Counted from the first letter of the stretch, positions 27,057-35,760 are shown. The stretch: DNA of 64,000 nucleotides from Ruminococcus flavefaciens ND2009 (GCF_000621785.1 NZ_KK211346.1:325754-389753), one strand, 5' to 3'. Notes: generated by a model from the sequence alone, not told the origin. Translations and numbers: made by a program.

Positions 27057-28100
27057 TCATTCATCCTCATAGTTGTTGATTGCTTTTTTCAGCTCATTTA
27101 TGACACGCTCCCTGAGGGGAGCGGGTTCAAGAACCACAGCGTGACCTGCATACTGCACCGCCCACTTGAACATATCCTCTTCGCTGATATGTGCGCGGAC
27201 TATAAAGTCCTTGTCTGTTACGTCAGAAATATCAATGTCAGTCCCGAAATAGTCGATGACGTCGTTGATAATGTAGCTATTGGCACGGAACCTCACATAT
27301 GTCTTCTCGCTTGTGAACATATAAATGTGCTCTGCCATGTGTTCAGCAAGATCGAGTCCGTACTTGTATCCGTCGACCTTGTCCGCAGGCTTTATCGGAG
27401 TATCGAGCATACGGATATCGCTGATCCTGTCCACACGGTAATTGGATAGCTTGTCGTACTTATCATAATTGCAGATAAGGTAATACCTACCGCTCATAAC
27501 CGCAAGCTGATACGGATTTACGATATATCTGCGTATCTCTCCGTTATCGTTCCTGCGTGGGTGGAGCTGCTTGTCGGTACCGTAGCTGCAATACTCAAAC
27601 TCGACCTGACGCTTCTTTTCGATAGCCTCATCGAGAACATCGATAGTGTAGAAGAGCTGCTTATTCGAGCCGCTGTCATCTGGCATAGTACAGATATGGC
27701 GTACCTTGCTGTGGAAGTATACTGACGAGAGTCCCTCCAGCTTCGTGATGAGCTCTTTGCGCTGACTGTATGGAATATGACGGGAGAACAGGAGTCCGTC
27801 AATAAGCAGGCGCAGTTCTGCATCACTGAAGTCGTGGCTGAGGTACCAGTCGGTCAGAACAGTCTTTTCCTCACCGTTTTTGTCCTTGCGAAGCGATTCG
27901 CTGTAATTGATAGGATATCCGAAGTCCACAAGGTTCATCAGGTTGCTCTTTACTGCTTTTCTGTCCGCAGGCATACTATATTCTTTTTTGAGAATATCCA
28001 CTATGTCCTTCTGAGAGAGTCTGTGGTCTTCGTCAGTATATTTCTTCAATATATCGAGAATATTGATAATCATCAGTTTCTTGGGCTGTATCGTGTACAT
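27057..28100 (-). CDS. WYL-domain transcription regulator
   Basis: 347 residues. The N-terminal part (about 1-85) is a winged helix (MIINILDILKKYTDEDHRLSQKDIVDILKKEY in outline), and the WYL domain (about 170-240) includes VEFEYCSYG and RYYLICNYDKYDKLSNYRVDRI; a WCX-like tail follows. WYL regulators sense nucleic-acid ligands and commonly control defence genes. First gene of the minus-strand cluster, divergent from the paralogue pair at 28238. Confidence 0.88.
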   Translation of the reverse strand: MYTIQPKKLMIINILDILKKYTDEDHRLSQKDIVDILKKEYSMPADRKAVKSNLMNLVDFGYPINYSESLRKDKNGEEKTVLTDWYLSHDFSDAELRLLIDGLLFSRHIPYSQRKELITKLEGLSSVYFHSKVRHICTMPDDSGSNKQLFYTIDVLDEAIEKKRQVEFEYCSYGTDKQLHPRRNDNGEIRRYIVNPYQLAVMSGRYYLICNYDKYDKLSNYRVDRISDIRMLDTPIKPADKVDGYKYGLDLAEHMAEHIYMFTSEKTYVRFRANSYIINDVIDYFGTDIDISDVTDKDFIVRAHISEEDMFKWAVQYAGHAVVLEPAPLRERVINELKKAINNYEDE

Positions 28101-28178
28101 AGTCGCACCTCGCTCTGTTTGTTCTATTTATAGTATACGGATAGGTGTGTTCGCTTTTTCGTACATAGTCTTTGTTAT

Positions 28179-28206
28179 ATTATATCATAGAGAAACGAAA
28201 AATCAA
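28179..28206 (-). promoter_or_regulatory. Promoter of the WYL cluster
   Basis: Minus-strand TTGATT (28206-28201) and TATAAT (28184-28179), 16-base spacer, in the shared divergent region with the gene at 28238. The TATATTATAT stretch could also serve as a -10 on the plus strand. Confidence 0.45.
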
Positions 28207-28237
28207 TAGTTTCAAATCAATTTTGGAGGTATTAACT

Positions 28238-29155
28238 ATGAAAACATCTGTATTTGATTTTATATGGTCCAATGCACTGAGAGAACATCTCAGCACTCAA
28301 GTACTCGAACCAGCAATAGAGTGTCTATTGATTGTAAATAGCGAAAATTGTTCAATAGAGCAAAAACTTGAAGCTATGAAAGAGAGGTATGATACATATT
28401 CATCTGAGGATTTCAAAAAGGGCCGTTATTGGCTGTGTAATGCTAATGATTTCAAAACTGTGTTGAAAAAAAGTATTGATGAAAAAGAAGAATTACTTGA
28501 AAAAATGAATGAGGTAAATGCTGATTTCGTTTTTACTATCATAGATAAAGTTTCAAAAAGAAGCAATAAGTGCGCTTACAGATCATTGGCTTCTGCAATG
28601 GCGACGATAAGAACCGAAGATGAAAAAAAAAGAAAAATCATAGTTAGATCGGAACTTGACAATTCTGAATCTTATACTCAAATAATGCTACATCTAAATG
28701 AATATGCAATTCCATATGATGTACGAAACAATTATTCATTTGAAGATGATAATCAAGATCTTCAATTTGCCCATTTTTCTATTCCTCATTGTTTTAAAAA
28801 AGGAGACATAATAAAATGGAATTATGATAACTCATTTGCAGTTGTAACTGATATTCTTGAGCCAGTAAATGGAGTTTGTATTTGTTTCAGTGAAATGAAA
28901 ATACAGTGTATTACTATTGAAACAAATGCTCCTAATTTTAACGAGACACTGTTTCGTCAAGAAGCATACCCGCTGCTTGATGTTGAATACTGTAGTCCTG
29001 ATGAAATATCAAAATGTAACAAAGATTTACTTAAGCTCAGCGAATTTATGAAGAAAGGGTATGACACAGTGGACTGTTTGGAACTGTCTGGACATTTTAG
29101 GCTTCCCTTTGATAACATACAAGATTTCAATTCCTTTCAAGGTTTTTATTTTTAA
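28238..29155 (+). CDS. Unknown protein, paralogue 1 of an AT-rich tandem pair
   Basis: 305 residues from ATG 28238 with GGAGG upstream (a longer frame from 28172 lacks a ribosome site). The N-terminus MKTSVFDFIWSNALREHL, then LEPAIECLLIV and KLEAMKERYDTYSSEDF, is shared with the next gene; middles diverge and the ends converge again (FAVVTDI, VEYCSPDEI, then a Ser/Leu-rich tail). No family recognised, no signal peptide or membrane segment. The gene is visibly richer in A and T than the surrounding core genes, suggesting transfer. Confidence 0.8.
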   Translation: MKTSVFDFIWSNALREHLSTQVLEPAIECLLIVNSENCSIEQKLEAMKERYDTYSSEDFKKGRYWLCNANDFKTVLKKSIDEKEELLEKMNEVNADFVFTIIDKVSKRSNKCAYRSLASAMATIRTEDEKKRKIIVRSELDNSESYTQIMLHLNEYAIPYDVRNNYSFEDDNQDLQFAHFSIPHCFKKGDIIKWNYDNSFAVVTDILEPVNGVCICFSEMKIQCITIETNAPNFNETLFRQEAYPLLDVEYCSPDEISKCNKDLLKLSEFMKKGYDTVDCLELSGHFRLPFDNIQDFNSFQGFYF

Positions 29156-29209
29156 ATCATATAAGACTATGAAGTTCATCTTTAGTTGTCGTATAAAGGG
29201 AGAGATAAA

Positions 29210-30076
29210 ATGAAAACATCCGTACTTGATTTTATTGACTCAGATACTTTGAGAGAACATCTCAAATATCAGACACTTGAACCTGCGATAGAATGCATAT
29301 TGATAATCCGTAGTCGCAGATGTTCAATAGAGAAGAAGTTAGAAGCACTGAAAGAGAGATATGATACCTATTCAAAAGAAGACTTCAACAAGGGAACATA
29401 CTATTGCCGAGAAATTGACCTTAAATCAGCTTTAAAAAAGTACATTGATTCTACCGAAAAGTTTCTTGCTGATATGTACCGTCCTGACAATAATCATGTT
29501 TTTAGCGCTCATGCCACAGATAATATCGGTTTCCATGGAACATTTGATACTTTTGAAGCAGCCATAGATGGAATAAAGAATAGTTATTCTGGAAATGAGT
29601 TTTGTATAGTAAAAGCGAGAATAAATGAATTTGAAAATGTTACAGATATAACAGCACTTATCAATGAAAATGGTGAGCCGTATGATTTGTGGAATCAAAA
29701 TAATGACAGGATCAACTGGAGTATATACAGTTCGTACGCTTGGATCCCGCATCGTTACGCAACCGGTGATGTTGTTGTATTCACTTATGACAATACATTT
29801 GCTGTCGTCGTTGAGGATAACAGAAGTCCTATAAAAACCACAGGTCTTGATATGAACGATATGACCGTAAGGTGTGTGGTATTTGAAAAGAACGCTTGTC
29901 ATTCCAGCGGCGGTGTATTTATCCAAAGGGATTTTTCATTGCTCCGTATTGAATCATGCAAAGAGTCAGAGATGGAAGAATGTCCTAAAGAACTGATCAG
30001 GCTAAGTCACCTGATAAAGGGTGGGATCAGTGCAGCTGAATTCTTGGAAGAGTATAGTAACGGTAACATTCATTGA
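29210..30076 (+). CDS. Unknown protein, paralogue 2 of the tandem pair
   Basis: 288 residues from ATG 29210 (GGGAG upstream; the frame from 29186 lacks such a site). Shares with its neighbour MKTSVLDFIDSDTLREHL, LEPAIECILII, KKLEALKERYDTYSKEDF and a C-terminal FAVVVED and CKESEMEECPKELIRLSHL. It has a distinct middle with YRPDNNHVFSAHATDNIGF. Function unknown. It was probably born by duplication of gene 28238 or its ancestor. Downstream lies a strong terminator, then the repeat cluster and tRNAs. Confidence 0.8.
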   Translation: MKTSVLDFIDSDTLREHLKYQTLEPAIECILIIRSRRCSIEKKLEALKERYDTYSKEDFNKGTYYCREIDLKSALKKYIDSTEKFLADMYRPDNNHVFSAHATDNIGFHGTFDTFEAAIDGIKNSYSGNEFCIVKARINEFENVTDITALINENGEPYDLWNQNNDRINWSIYSSYAWIPHRYATGDVVVFTYDNTFAVVVEDNRSPIKTTGLDMNDMTVRCVVFEKNACHSSGGVFIQRDFSLLRIESCKESEMEECPKELIRLSHLIKGGISAAEFLEEYSNGNIH

Positions 30077-30110
30077 AAGCTTTTTGTTAATGAATATTTT
30101 TAAATAGAAT

Positions 30111-30138
30111 CAGCTCCCTCACGGGAGCTGGCTTCTTT
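30111..30138 (+). terminator. Terminator after the paralogue pair
   Basis: CAGCTCCC, TCAC loop, GGGAGCTG, then GCTTCTTT. Confidence 0.75.
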
Positions 30139-30163
30139 CAATAACGTTTATACCACCTATCGT

Positions 30164-30216
30164 CGTGTGAATTTCGTGTGAATTCGTGTGAATTTTGCCT
30201 GTTTTTTCTTCACACG
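30164..30216 (+). repeat. Three CGTGTGAATT repeats plus one inverted copy
   Basis: CGTGTGAATT occurs at 30164, 30175 and 30185 (one spare T after the first), and its complement TTCACACG at 30209. The cluster lies 90 bases from tRNA-Ser and may be integrase arm sites or a leftover attachment region; no integrase gene is visible. Confidence 0.75.
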
Positions 30217-30259
30217 CAACTACAAAAATGCAGTTGAAACTGTTTTCTGTAGGTAACAG

Positions 30260-30302
30260 AAAAGCCTGTATTTCGGTGTTTCCCTCGAAATACAGGCTTT
30301 TT
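30260..30302 (-). terminator. Terminator of the tRNA transcript
   Basis: 16-bp perfect arms (AAAAGCCTGTATTTCG and complement) with a 10-base loop, giving a T-run on either strand; it lies just past tRNA-Ser on the minus strand. Confidence 0.8.
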
Positions 30303-30307
30303 AATTC

Positions 30308-30399
30308 TGGCGGACAGAGAGGGATTCGAACCCTCGATACGCTATTAACGTATACACGAGTTCCAGTCGTGCGCCTTAGACCAGCTCAGCCATCTGTCC
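30308..30399 (-). tRNA. tRNA-Ser (GGA)
   Basis: 92 bases with encoded CCA at 30308-30310. Acceptor GGACAGA/TCTGTCC, long variable arm, T-arm GAGGG-TTCGAAT-CCCTC, anticodon loop CTGGAAC giving GGA. A serine tRNA is a common integration target, and the island to the left ends here. Confidence 0.95.
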
Positions 30400-30405
30400 G
30401 TACTT

Positions 30406-30490
30406 TGGTGCGAGTAATGGGACTTGAACCCATACGTCTTTCGACACACGCCCCTCAAACGTGCCTGTCTGCCTATTCCAGCACACTCGC
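30406..30490 (-). tRNA. tRNA-Leu (GAG)
   Basis: 85 bases with encoded CCA at 30406-30408. Acceptor GCGAGTG/TACTCGC, T-arm ending TTCAAGT, anticodon loop TTGAGGG giving GAG. Upstream of tRNA-Ser on the same strand, six bases apart, probably one transcript. Confidence 0.93.
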
Positions 30491-30647
30491 AAAGTACTTT
30501 AATATTATACTACAAATTCCAAGTAATGTCAAGGGATATTAAAATATATTTATTTTATAACCATATTGAAGTTTTATTATAACAAAATACAAGGCAATTA
30601 TCTGATATGATCCAATAATGATCAGAAAATCATAAATAATCTTGTTT

Positions 30648-30654
30648 TTCGACA
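30648..30654 (-). promoter_or_regulatory. Spo0A binding site (0A box)
   Basis: Exact TGTCGAA on the minus strand, 82 bases before spo0A. Fits feedback control of spo0A, but a 7-base match is weak alone. Confidence 0.5.
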
Positions 30655-30674
30655 ATTTGCGCGTAAAATACCCC

Positions 30675-30703
30675 TTGTATTTCACTTCCGATAGGTGTAA
30701 AAT
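30675..30703 (+). promoter_or_regulatory. Probable promoter of spo0A
   Basis: TTGTAT and TAAAAT with a 17-base spacer, 33 bases before the ATG. The rest of 30491-30736 holds no gene. Confidence 0.5.
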
Positions 30704-30736
30704 AGTTGTTGTAGTAACAAGAAAAGGAGACCTATC

Positions 30737-31513
30737 ATGGAAAATGAAAGAATCAAAGTATTGATCGGAGACGATTCAGCATCAAACGGAGTAAAAGTAG
30801 CAGCTAAGCTAAGGGAGAGCGGTATGATCGCTTATACCCGAAGGAACAATGGCAGAGCGATACTTGATTCCATTCTCAATGATAAACCTGACGTTGTATT
30901 CGCGGATCTGACGCTGCCTGATACAGACGCTCTACTGCTTATAAAACAGGTCAGGGAATCACTTGTGAATGTACCTGCATTCATAGTTGTATCGGAGATC
31001 GACAACAGCTTTATCGAGAGACAGGTACTGGAAAATGGCGCTGCATATTTCCTTGCAAAGCCATTTGATATTGAGTCATTGCCTTCGATCGTAAAATCTG
31101 TGTGCCGTAAGACTGTCCAGCCAAGCTGTACTGATACGGAGATACTTGTGACCGAGGTGATACAGAAGCTTGGCGTTCCGGCGCATATCAAGGGATACCA
31201 TTATCTGCGAACAGCAATACTAAGTGCAGTTGAAAATGCCAGGCTAATGGAGTGCGTAACAAAGCAGCTTTACCCGAGCGTGGCACAGAAGTATGATACA
31301 ACGTCATCAAGAGTTGAACGTGCTATCAGACACGCCATCGAAATAGCGTGGGACAGAGGCAATGCCGAAATGATAAACGATTTTTTCGGCTATACTGCCG
31401 ACAGCTATCGCGGCAGACCTACCAATTCCGAGTTCATAGCACTTGTGACTGACAGGATACGTCTGAGGCTGAAAACGGGTTCCGTACCAGCTGATTATAC
31501 CACAACTATATAA
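30737..31513 (+). CDS. spo0A: Sporulation master regulator Spo0A
   Basis: 258-residue response regulator. Receiver domain about 1-120: acidic GDDSAS, phospho-acceptor Asp in VVFADLTLPDTDA, Lys in LAKPFD. The C-terminal DNA-binding domain (about 140-250) reads IKGYHYLRTAI, QLYPSVAQKYDTTSSRVERAIRHAIEIAW and GRPTNSEFIALVTDRIRL, diagnostic of Spo0A. It controls entry into sporulation and other stationary-phase genes when phosphorylated. AGGAGA lies a short way before the ATG. A 0A box upstream suggests it regulates itself. Confidence 0.96.
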   Translation: MENERIKVLIGDDSASNGVKVAAKLRESGMIAYTRRNNGRAILDSILNDKPDVVFADLTLPDTDALLLIKQVRESLVNVPAFIVVSEIDNSFIERQVLENGAAYFLAKPFDIESLPSIVKSVCRKTVQPSCTDTEILVTEVIQKLGVPAHIKGYHYLRTAILSAVENARLMECVTKQLYPSVAQKYDTTSSRVERAIRHAIEIAWDRGNAEMINDFFGYTADSYRGRPTNSEFIALVTDRIRLRLKTGSVPADYTTTI

Positions 31514-31554
31514 TAAAAGCAACTTCTTTTTACAATGAAAGCATAATTTTACTG

Positions 31555-31590
31555 AAATCGCCTGTATCTGTTTAGTTACAGGCGATTTTT
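31555..31590 (+). terminator. Terminator after spo0A
   Basis: AAATCGCCTGTA and TACAGGCGATTT with a 10-base loop and T-run; the next promoter's -35 starts at 31592. Confidence 0.8.
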
Positions 31591-31591
31591 G

Positions 31592-31620
31592 TTGACTTGA
31601 CTCCTTTAATAATGTATAAT
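31592..31620 (+). promoter_or_regulatory. Sigma-A promoter of the SUFU-domain gene
   Basis: TTGACT and TATAAT with a 17-base spacer, 33 bases before ATG 31654. Confidence 0.75.
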
Positions 31621-31653
31621 ATATGTAATGATCTTATTTTAGGGGGAATGACC

Positions 31654-32325
31654 ATGAGTTTATTCGACAAGTTCGGCAAAAAAGATGATGATACCGTTGA
31701 GATCGAGAAGACCGAGACCAGGGGATGGGACGCTATAACAGCTGCCTTTGAGAAGCTCTATCCCGATCAGAAGGATCCCAAGCACTACGGAGTTCTTATA
31801 CCCTGGGAGCTTGGCGGCGACGATCCGCTTACAGGTATAAGCATTTATGAGGCAGGGGAGTACTATCACTTTGTCACATACGGGGTCAGTGAGATATTTG
31901 AAAAGGAGACCGATGATCCCGATATAAGCGGATACGGTATGGAGTTCACTCTCAAGCTGAGAAAATCTTGTATCGATCCGGCTGGCGAGGAAGGGGAGCT
32001 CCGCTGTATTTGCGGCATATTCCAGAAGATAGCACGTATTACCTTTGAGCACGGTGAGTGCTTCAGAGCCAATGAGTATCTTTACACAGGGCAGACCTCA
32101 GGTATAGATCTTCATCAGAAGAGTGCGCTTACAGGATTTATCATGATCTTGGATACTGACGCAGGTTCTATTGATACTCCAAACGGAAAGGTAGATTTTG
32201 TGGAGTTCATCGGCTGTACAGATGCCGAGCTTCTTGCCCTGAGGAACAAGGAGCTGACTGTGGCTGAGCTTTATGCCAAACTTGGAAGCGATATTACAGA
32301 TTACAGAAGGAAATCGGTTGTCTGA
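31654..32325 (+). CDS. SUFU (suppressor of fused)-domain protein
   Basis: 223 residues. After a short charged N-terminus the domain runs from about 30 to 215, with WDAITAAFEKLYPDQKDP, YGVLIPWELGGDDPLTGISIYEA, YHFVTYGVSEIFEK and YGMEFTLKLRK, the usual SUFU signatures. Bacterial SUFU proteins often act as immunity factors for toxins or occur as lone genes; no toxin gene is adjacent. ATG 31654 has AGGGGG seven bases upstream; an ATG two codons earlier is too close to that site. Cytoplasmic. Confidence 0.82.
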   Translation: MSLFDKFGKKDDDTVEIEKTETRGWDAITAAFEKLYPDQKDPKHYGVLIPWELGGDDPLTGISIYEAGEYYHFVTYGVSEIFEKETDDPDISGYGMEFTLKLRKSCIDPAGEEGELRCICGIFQKIARITFEHGECFRANEYLYTGQTSGIDLHQKSALTGFIMILDTDAGSIDTPNGKVDFVEFIGCTDAELLALRNKELTVAELYAKLGSDITDYRRKSVV

Positions 32326-32347
32326 TCAACTGGCTGAATAAATAATT

Positions 32348-32382
32348 AAAAGCACGAGGATAGGGATCTTCGTGCTTTTGTT
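32348..32382. terminator. Bidirectional terminator
   Basis: AAAAGCACGA and TCGTGCTTTT around a partly paired loop, between convergent genes. Confidence 0.75.
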
Positions 32383-32383
32383 T

Positions 32384-32806
32384 TTATTTCTCCTGAGGAG
32401 CTACAGTAAAGCTGCCATTATCGGATATGAAGGTGTAGATCGGAACGGTGAATGAGCCGTTGCCTTTTACGTTTTTGGTAATAGTATGTACAAAGAAATC
32501 GCACCATTCTTCCTGTGGGCGCATAGCGTATTCGGTCTGTAGAGAGACCCACAGAGGCGAGGTGAAGTCCATTTTCTTGGGATCAAACAGAATTCCCACA
32601 GCAGAGTCACAGAAATCGAAGGTGCCGATAAAAGCAACGTCATCGTCGCTGCGTTTTATCTCGTCGGTGAGATTTTTCGGGACTTCGCCGAGGGTTATCA
32701 TCATACGTCCCTTTATAATGCCGTTTTCCTTCTCAAACTTGTTGATCACGCCTTCTTTTACGAGTTCTTCCTCGATATGCGAAAACAAATCCTTATCAGC
32801 TAACAT
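32384..32806 (-). CDS. Uncharacterised 140-residue protein
   Basis: Soluble protein from ATG 32806 with GAGGAG upstream; a frame 17 codons longer lacks such a site. It has a helical N-terminus (LADKDLFSHIEEELVKEG) and a beta-rich body with FIGTFDFCDSAVGILFDP and WCDFFVHTI. I do not recognise the family. The gene has its own promoter and converges on the SUFU gene. Confidence 0.75.
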   Translation of the reverse strand: MLADKDLFSHIEEELVKEGVINKFEKENGIIKGRMMITLGEVPKNLTDEIKRSDDDVAFIGTFDFCDSAVGILFDPKKMDFTSPLWVSLQTEYAMRPQEEWCDFFVHTITKNVKGNGSFTVPIYTFISDNGSFTVAPQEK

Positions 32807-32857
32807 AATATCACTCCTCTGTAATTTTGTGTGTAAAAAAGTGAATCCTTTTCTCAT

Positions 32858-32886
32858 ATTATATCATGTAATTATGCTGATTGCAA
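32858..32886 (-). promoter_or_regulatory. Promoter of the 140-residue protein
   Basis: Minus-strand TTGCAA (32886-32881) and TATAAT (32863-32858), 17-base spacer. An inverted repeat GTTTCCGA (32889-32896) / TCGGAAAC (32938-32945) lies just upstream. The rest of 32887-33215 contains only the next promoter. Confidence 0.65.
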
Positions 32887-33140
32887 CAGTTTCCGAAAAT
32901 GTCTTTTTTATCTTTGCCTCAGACTTGATTTATATTATCGGAAACATTGGAGAGCGGATATAACTTTTGTGCTGATGATATATAAGAGCGTGCAATGCTG
33001 CTTTTTGACAATAGGTTATAGTGATATATGATTTAAGTGTGCAGTAATACTCTGTTATCGGGGATACAGAAAAAATACGGCTTTAATTGTCTGCACAAAA
33101 AGTAATGCACAAAATGTTATACAATAAGTGCGTTATGTTA

Positions 33141-33169
33141 TTGATTATGAACAATTTATTTGCTACAAT
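33141..33169 (+). promoter_or_regulatory. Promoter of the GH9 gene
   Basis: TTGATT and TACAAT, 17-base spacer, 46 bases before ATG 33216. Confidence 0.65.
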
Positions 33170-33215
33170 ATAAGTATCAAAACGTGGTAAAACCACAGAA
33201 CGAGAGGGAAATATT

Positions 33216-35744
33216 ATGAAAAAACAGGTTTTAAAGAAATGCGCTGCATCTCTTGCGGCGTGTGCACTCATGGTAACAGCTGTTCCTGTGTCGGCTATTC
33301 CGGCTTCAGCAGGCAGCAATCTGATCTCTAACTCCACATTCGATAGCGGAGTAAGTGATTGGGGCACCTACAAGGAGAGCGGCGGTGTCTGCACGCTTAA
33401 AGGTGAAGACGGAAAGCTTGCGCTGAAAATATCAGATGTGGGCAAGCTGAACTATTCCGTACAGGTATTCTATGACATCGTTCCTCTTTACAAGAACGGT
33501 GTATATCGTCTGAAGTATGACATCTGGTCAACACAGGACCGTTTCGTTGAGGGAATGATCCAGCAGAACGGCGGTACATATCAGGCTTATACATGGAAGG
33601 GACTCAACCTTACTACTGCTCCCCAGACCATTGATTATGAGTTCACCATGAAAGAAGATACAGACATCATGGCAAAGCTTGTATTCAACTGCGGAATACA
33701 GGAGAAGTATGAGGGCGCACTTCCCGAGCATACCATCTATATAGACAACGTTTCGCTGGAGCTTGTTGATGACAGCAATGTTGATTACGCTGCTGACAGA
33801 CCCTATGCTCCTTCAATAAACATAAATCAGGTGGGCTACAGGACAGATGCAAAGAAGGTCGCTGTATTCCGCGACGTGACAAACCAGTCCGAGTTCAAGG
33901 TAGTAAATGCTGATACCAAGCAGACAGTTTATACAGGAAAGCTTGAAAACAGAAGAGACAACTCCTCTGCTAATGAGATCAATTACACCGGTGATTTCTC
34001 AACAGTGAAGGAAGCCGGTAAGTACTACATCGCCTGCGACGGTCTTGACAACTCCTATACATTTGAGATAGGTGACAATGTTTACTCAAAGCTTATTGAC
34101 GACAGCGTAAGGATGCTTTACCTCCAGCGCTGCGGTGTTCAGGTAAATGACGCAGAGTTCGGTCATGCAGCTTGTCATACGAGCATGGCAACTGTCTATG
34201 GCACCAACCAGCAGATCGATGTTTCTGGCGGTTGGCACGATGCAGGTGACTACGGCAGATATGTAGTTCCTGCTGCAAAGGCTGTTGCGGACCTCCTTTA
34301 CGCATACCAGGCAGCTCCCGATCTTTACAGCGACAACATCAATATCCCCGAGAGCGGAAACGGTGTTCCCGATGTTCTGGACGAAGCACGTTTTGAGCTT
34401 GAGTGGATGATGAAAATGCAGGCTTCCGACGGAGGCGCATACCACAAGGTATCCTGTGAGAACTTCCCCGGATATGTTATGCCTACAGAAGAAAAGGCTC
34501 CTCTTATCGTAACTCCCGTAAGCTCCACAGCAACAGCTGATTTCTGTGCTTCAATGGCGCTGGCAGCTGAGTTCTATGAGAAATACGACAAGACCTTTGC
34601 AGACAAGTGTATGGCAGCAGCCGAAAAGTCATGGGCATGGCTTGAGGCTAACCCCAACTTCCTGTTCAAGAATCCTTCAGACATCGTTACTGGTGAGTAC
34701 GGTGACAAGACAGACAAGGACGAGCGTTACTGGGCAGCCGTACAGATGTATCGTGCAACAGGTGACCAGAAGTATCTCTCATCTGTAAACACAGCTTATA
34801 CCGGTCTCGACTGGTCAACAGTAGGCGATTACGGAAATATCGCTATCCTGACCATGAAGGATGCTGACAAGGACTCGAATGTTTACAAGAATGCATATAC
34901 AGCAGTAATGAGCCAGGCTGATTCCATGCTGAAAAAGATCGATAATTCCAGCTATGGCTCGGCTATAACAAAGTATAACTGGGGCAGCAACATGACTATT
35001 GCCAATGCAGGTGTTATCCTCGGACTTGCCGATCAGCTCACAGGACAGGATAAGTACCTCAACGGTGCAAATGCTGAGCTGGGCTACCTCCTTGGCGTAA
35101 ACCCTGTTTCTATCTGCTTCGTATCAGGCTATGGTACAGTTTCTCCCGAGAATCCTCACCACCGTCCTTCAATGGCTGTCGGCCATGCAATGAAGGGTAT
35201 GCTTGCAGGCGGTGTAAACGAGAACCTTGAGGACAGCGCTGCAAAGGCTTACTGTAAGGATCTCCCCGCTGCAAAGCGCTTCGTTGATAATTCGGAGAGC
35301 TATTCCACAAACGAGATCACCATTTACTGGAATTCTCCTCTGACATATCTGCTCTCACTTACAGACGGTTCTGCAAATCCCCAGCCTGAGGTAACAACAA
35401 CCACAACTACTACGACAACAACAACAACTACAACTACCACTACTACGACCACAACAACTACACCCGAGATTACAACTACCACTACATCTGACGTTGTATA
35501 TCAGATGGTAACTCCCGGTGATACAAACTGTGACGGAGTTGTAGAGCTTGCTGACGCTATCCTTGTTATGCAGTCCCTTGCAAACCCCGACAAGTATGGA
35601 CTCACAGGCTCAGCTGAGAAACACCTTACAAAGCAGGGAAAGGCAAATGCTGATGTTACAGGCAACAGCAACGGACTCACAAGTGATGATGCTCTCACTA
35701 TCCAGATGTATCTCCTCAAGCTTATTAATAAGCTTCCCGAATAA
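33216..35744 (+). CDS. Secreted GH9 cellulase with CBM and dockerin
   Basis: Endoglucanase-type enzyme of 842 residues that hydrolyses beta-1,4-glucan. Order: signal peptide (about 1-30), CBM4-like module (about 33-188; SNSTFDSGVSDWG), Ig-like domain (about 195-290; ININQVGYRTD), GH9 barrel (about 295-715), a Thr linker (about 728-755) and a type I dockerin (about 768-842; DTNCDGVVELADA, ADVTGNSNGLTSDDA). In GH9 terms Asp342 and Asp345 in WHDAGDYG and Glu700 in STNEITIYWNSP are the nucleophilic and acid residues, and HHRPS is present. A cellulosome subunit. AGAGGGA precedes ATG. Confidence 0.96.
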   Translation: MKKQVLKKCAASLAACALMVTAVPVSAIPASAGSNLISNSTFDSGVSDWGTYKESGGVCTLKGEDGKLALKISDVGKLNYSVQVFYDIVPLYKNGVYRLKYDIWSTQDRFVEGMIQQNGGTYQAYTWKGLNLTTAPQTIDYEFTMKEDTDIMAKLVFNCGIQEKYEGALPEHTIYIDNVSLELVDDSNVDYAADRPYAPSININQVGYRTDAKKVAVFRDVTNQSEFKVVNADTKQTVYTGKLENRRDNSSANEINYTGDFSTVKEAGKYYIACDGLDNSYTFEIGDNVYSKLIDDSVRMLYLQRCGVQVNDAEFGHAACHTSMATVYGTNQQIDVSGGWHDAGDYGRYVVPAAKAVADLLYAYQAAPDLYSDNINIPESGNGVPDVLDEARFELEWMMKMQASDGGAYHKVSCENFPGYVMPTEEKAPLIVTPVSSTATADFCASMALAAEFYEKYDKTFADKCMAAAEKSWAWLEANPNFLFKNPSDIVTGEYGDKTDKDERYWAAVQMYRATGDQKYLSSVNTAYTGLDWSTVGDYGNIAILTMKDADKDSNVYKNAYTAVMSQADSMLKKIDNSSYGSAITKYNWGSNMTIANAGVILGLADQLTGQDKYLNGANAELGYLLGVNPVSICFVSGYGTVSPENPHHRPSMAVGHAMKGMLAGGVNENLEDSAAKAYCKDLPAAKRFVDNSESYSTNEITIYWNSPLTYLLSLTDGSANPQPEVTTTTTTTTTTTTTTTTTTTTTTTPEITTTTTSDVVYQMVTPGDTNCDGVVELADAILVMQSLANPDKYGLTGSAEKHLTKQGKANADVTGNSNGLTSDDALTIQMYLLKLINKLPE

Positions 35745-35760
35745 GAATATAGTGCAAAGG

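Noticed and set aside
35394-35490. ACA/ACT repeats as a microsatellite or CRISPR
   Set aside because: They encode the Thr linker of the GH9 enzyme.
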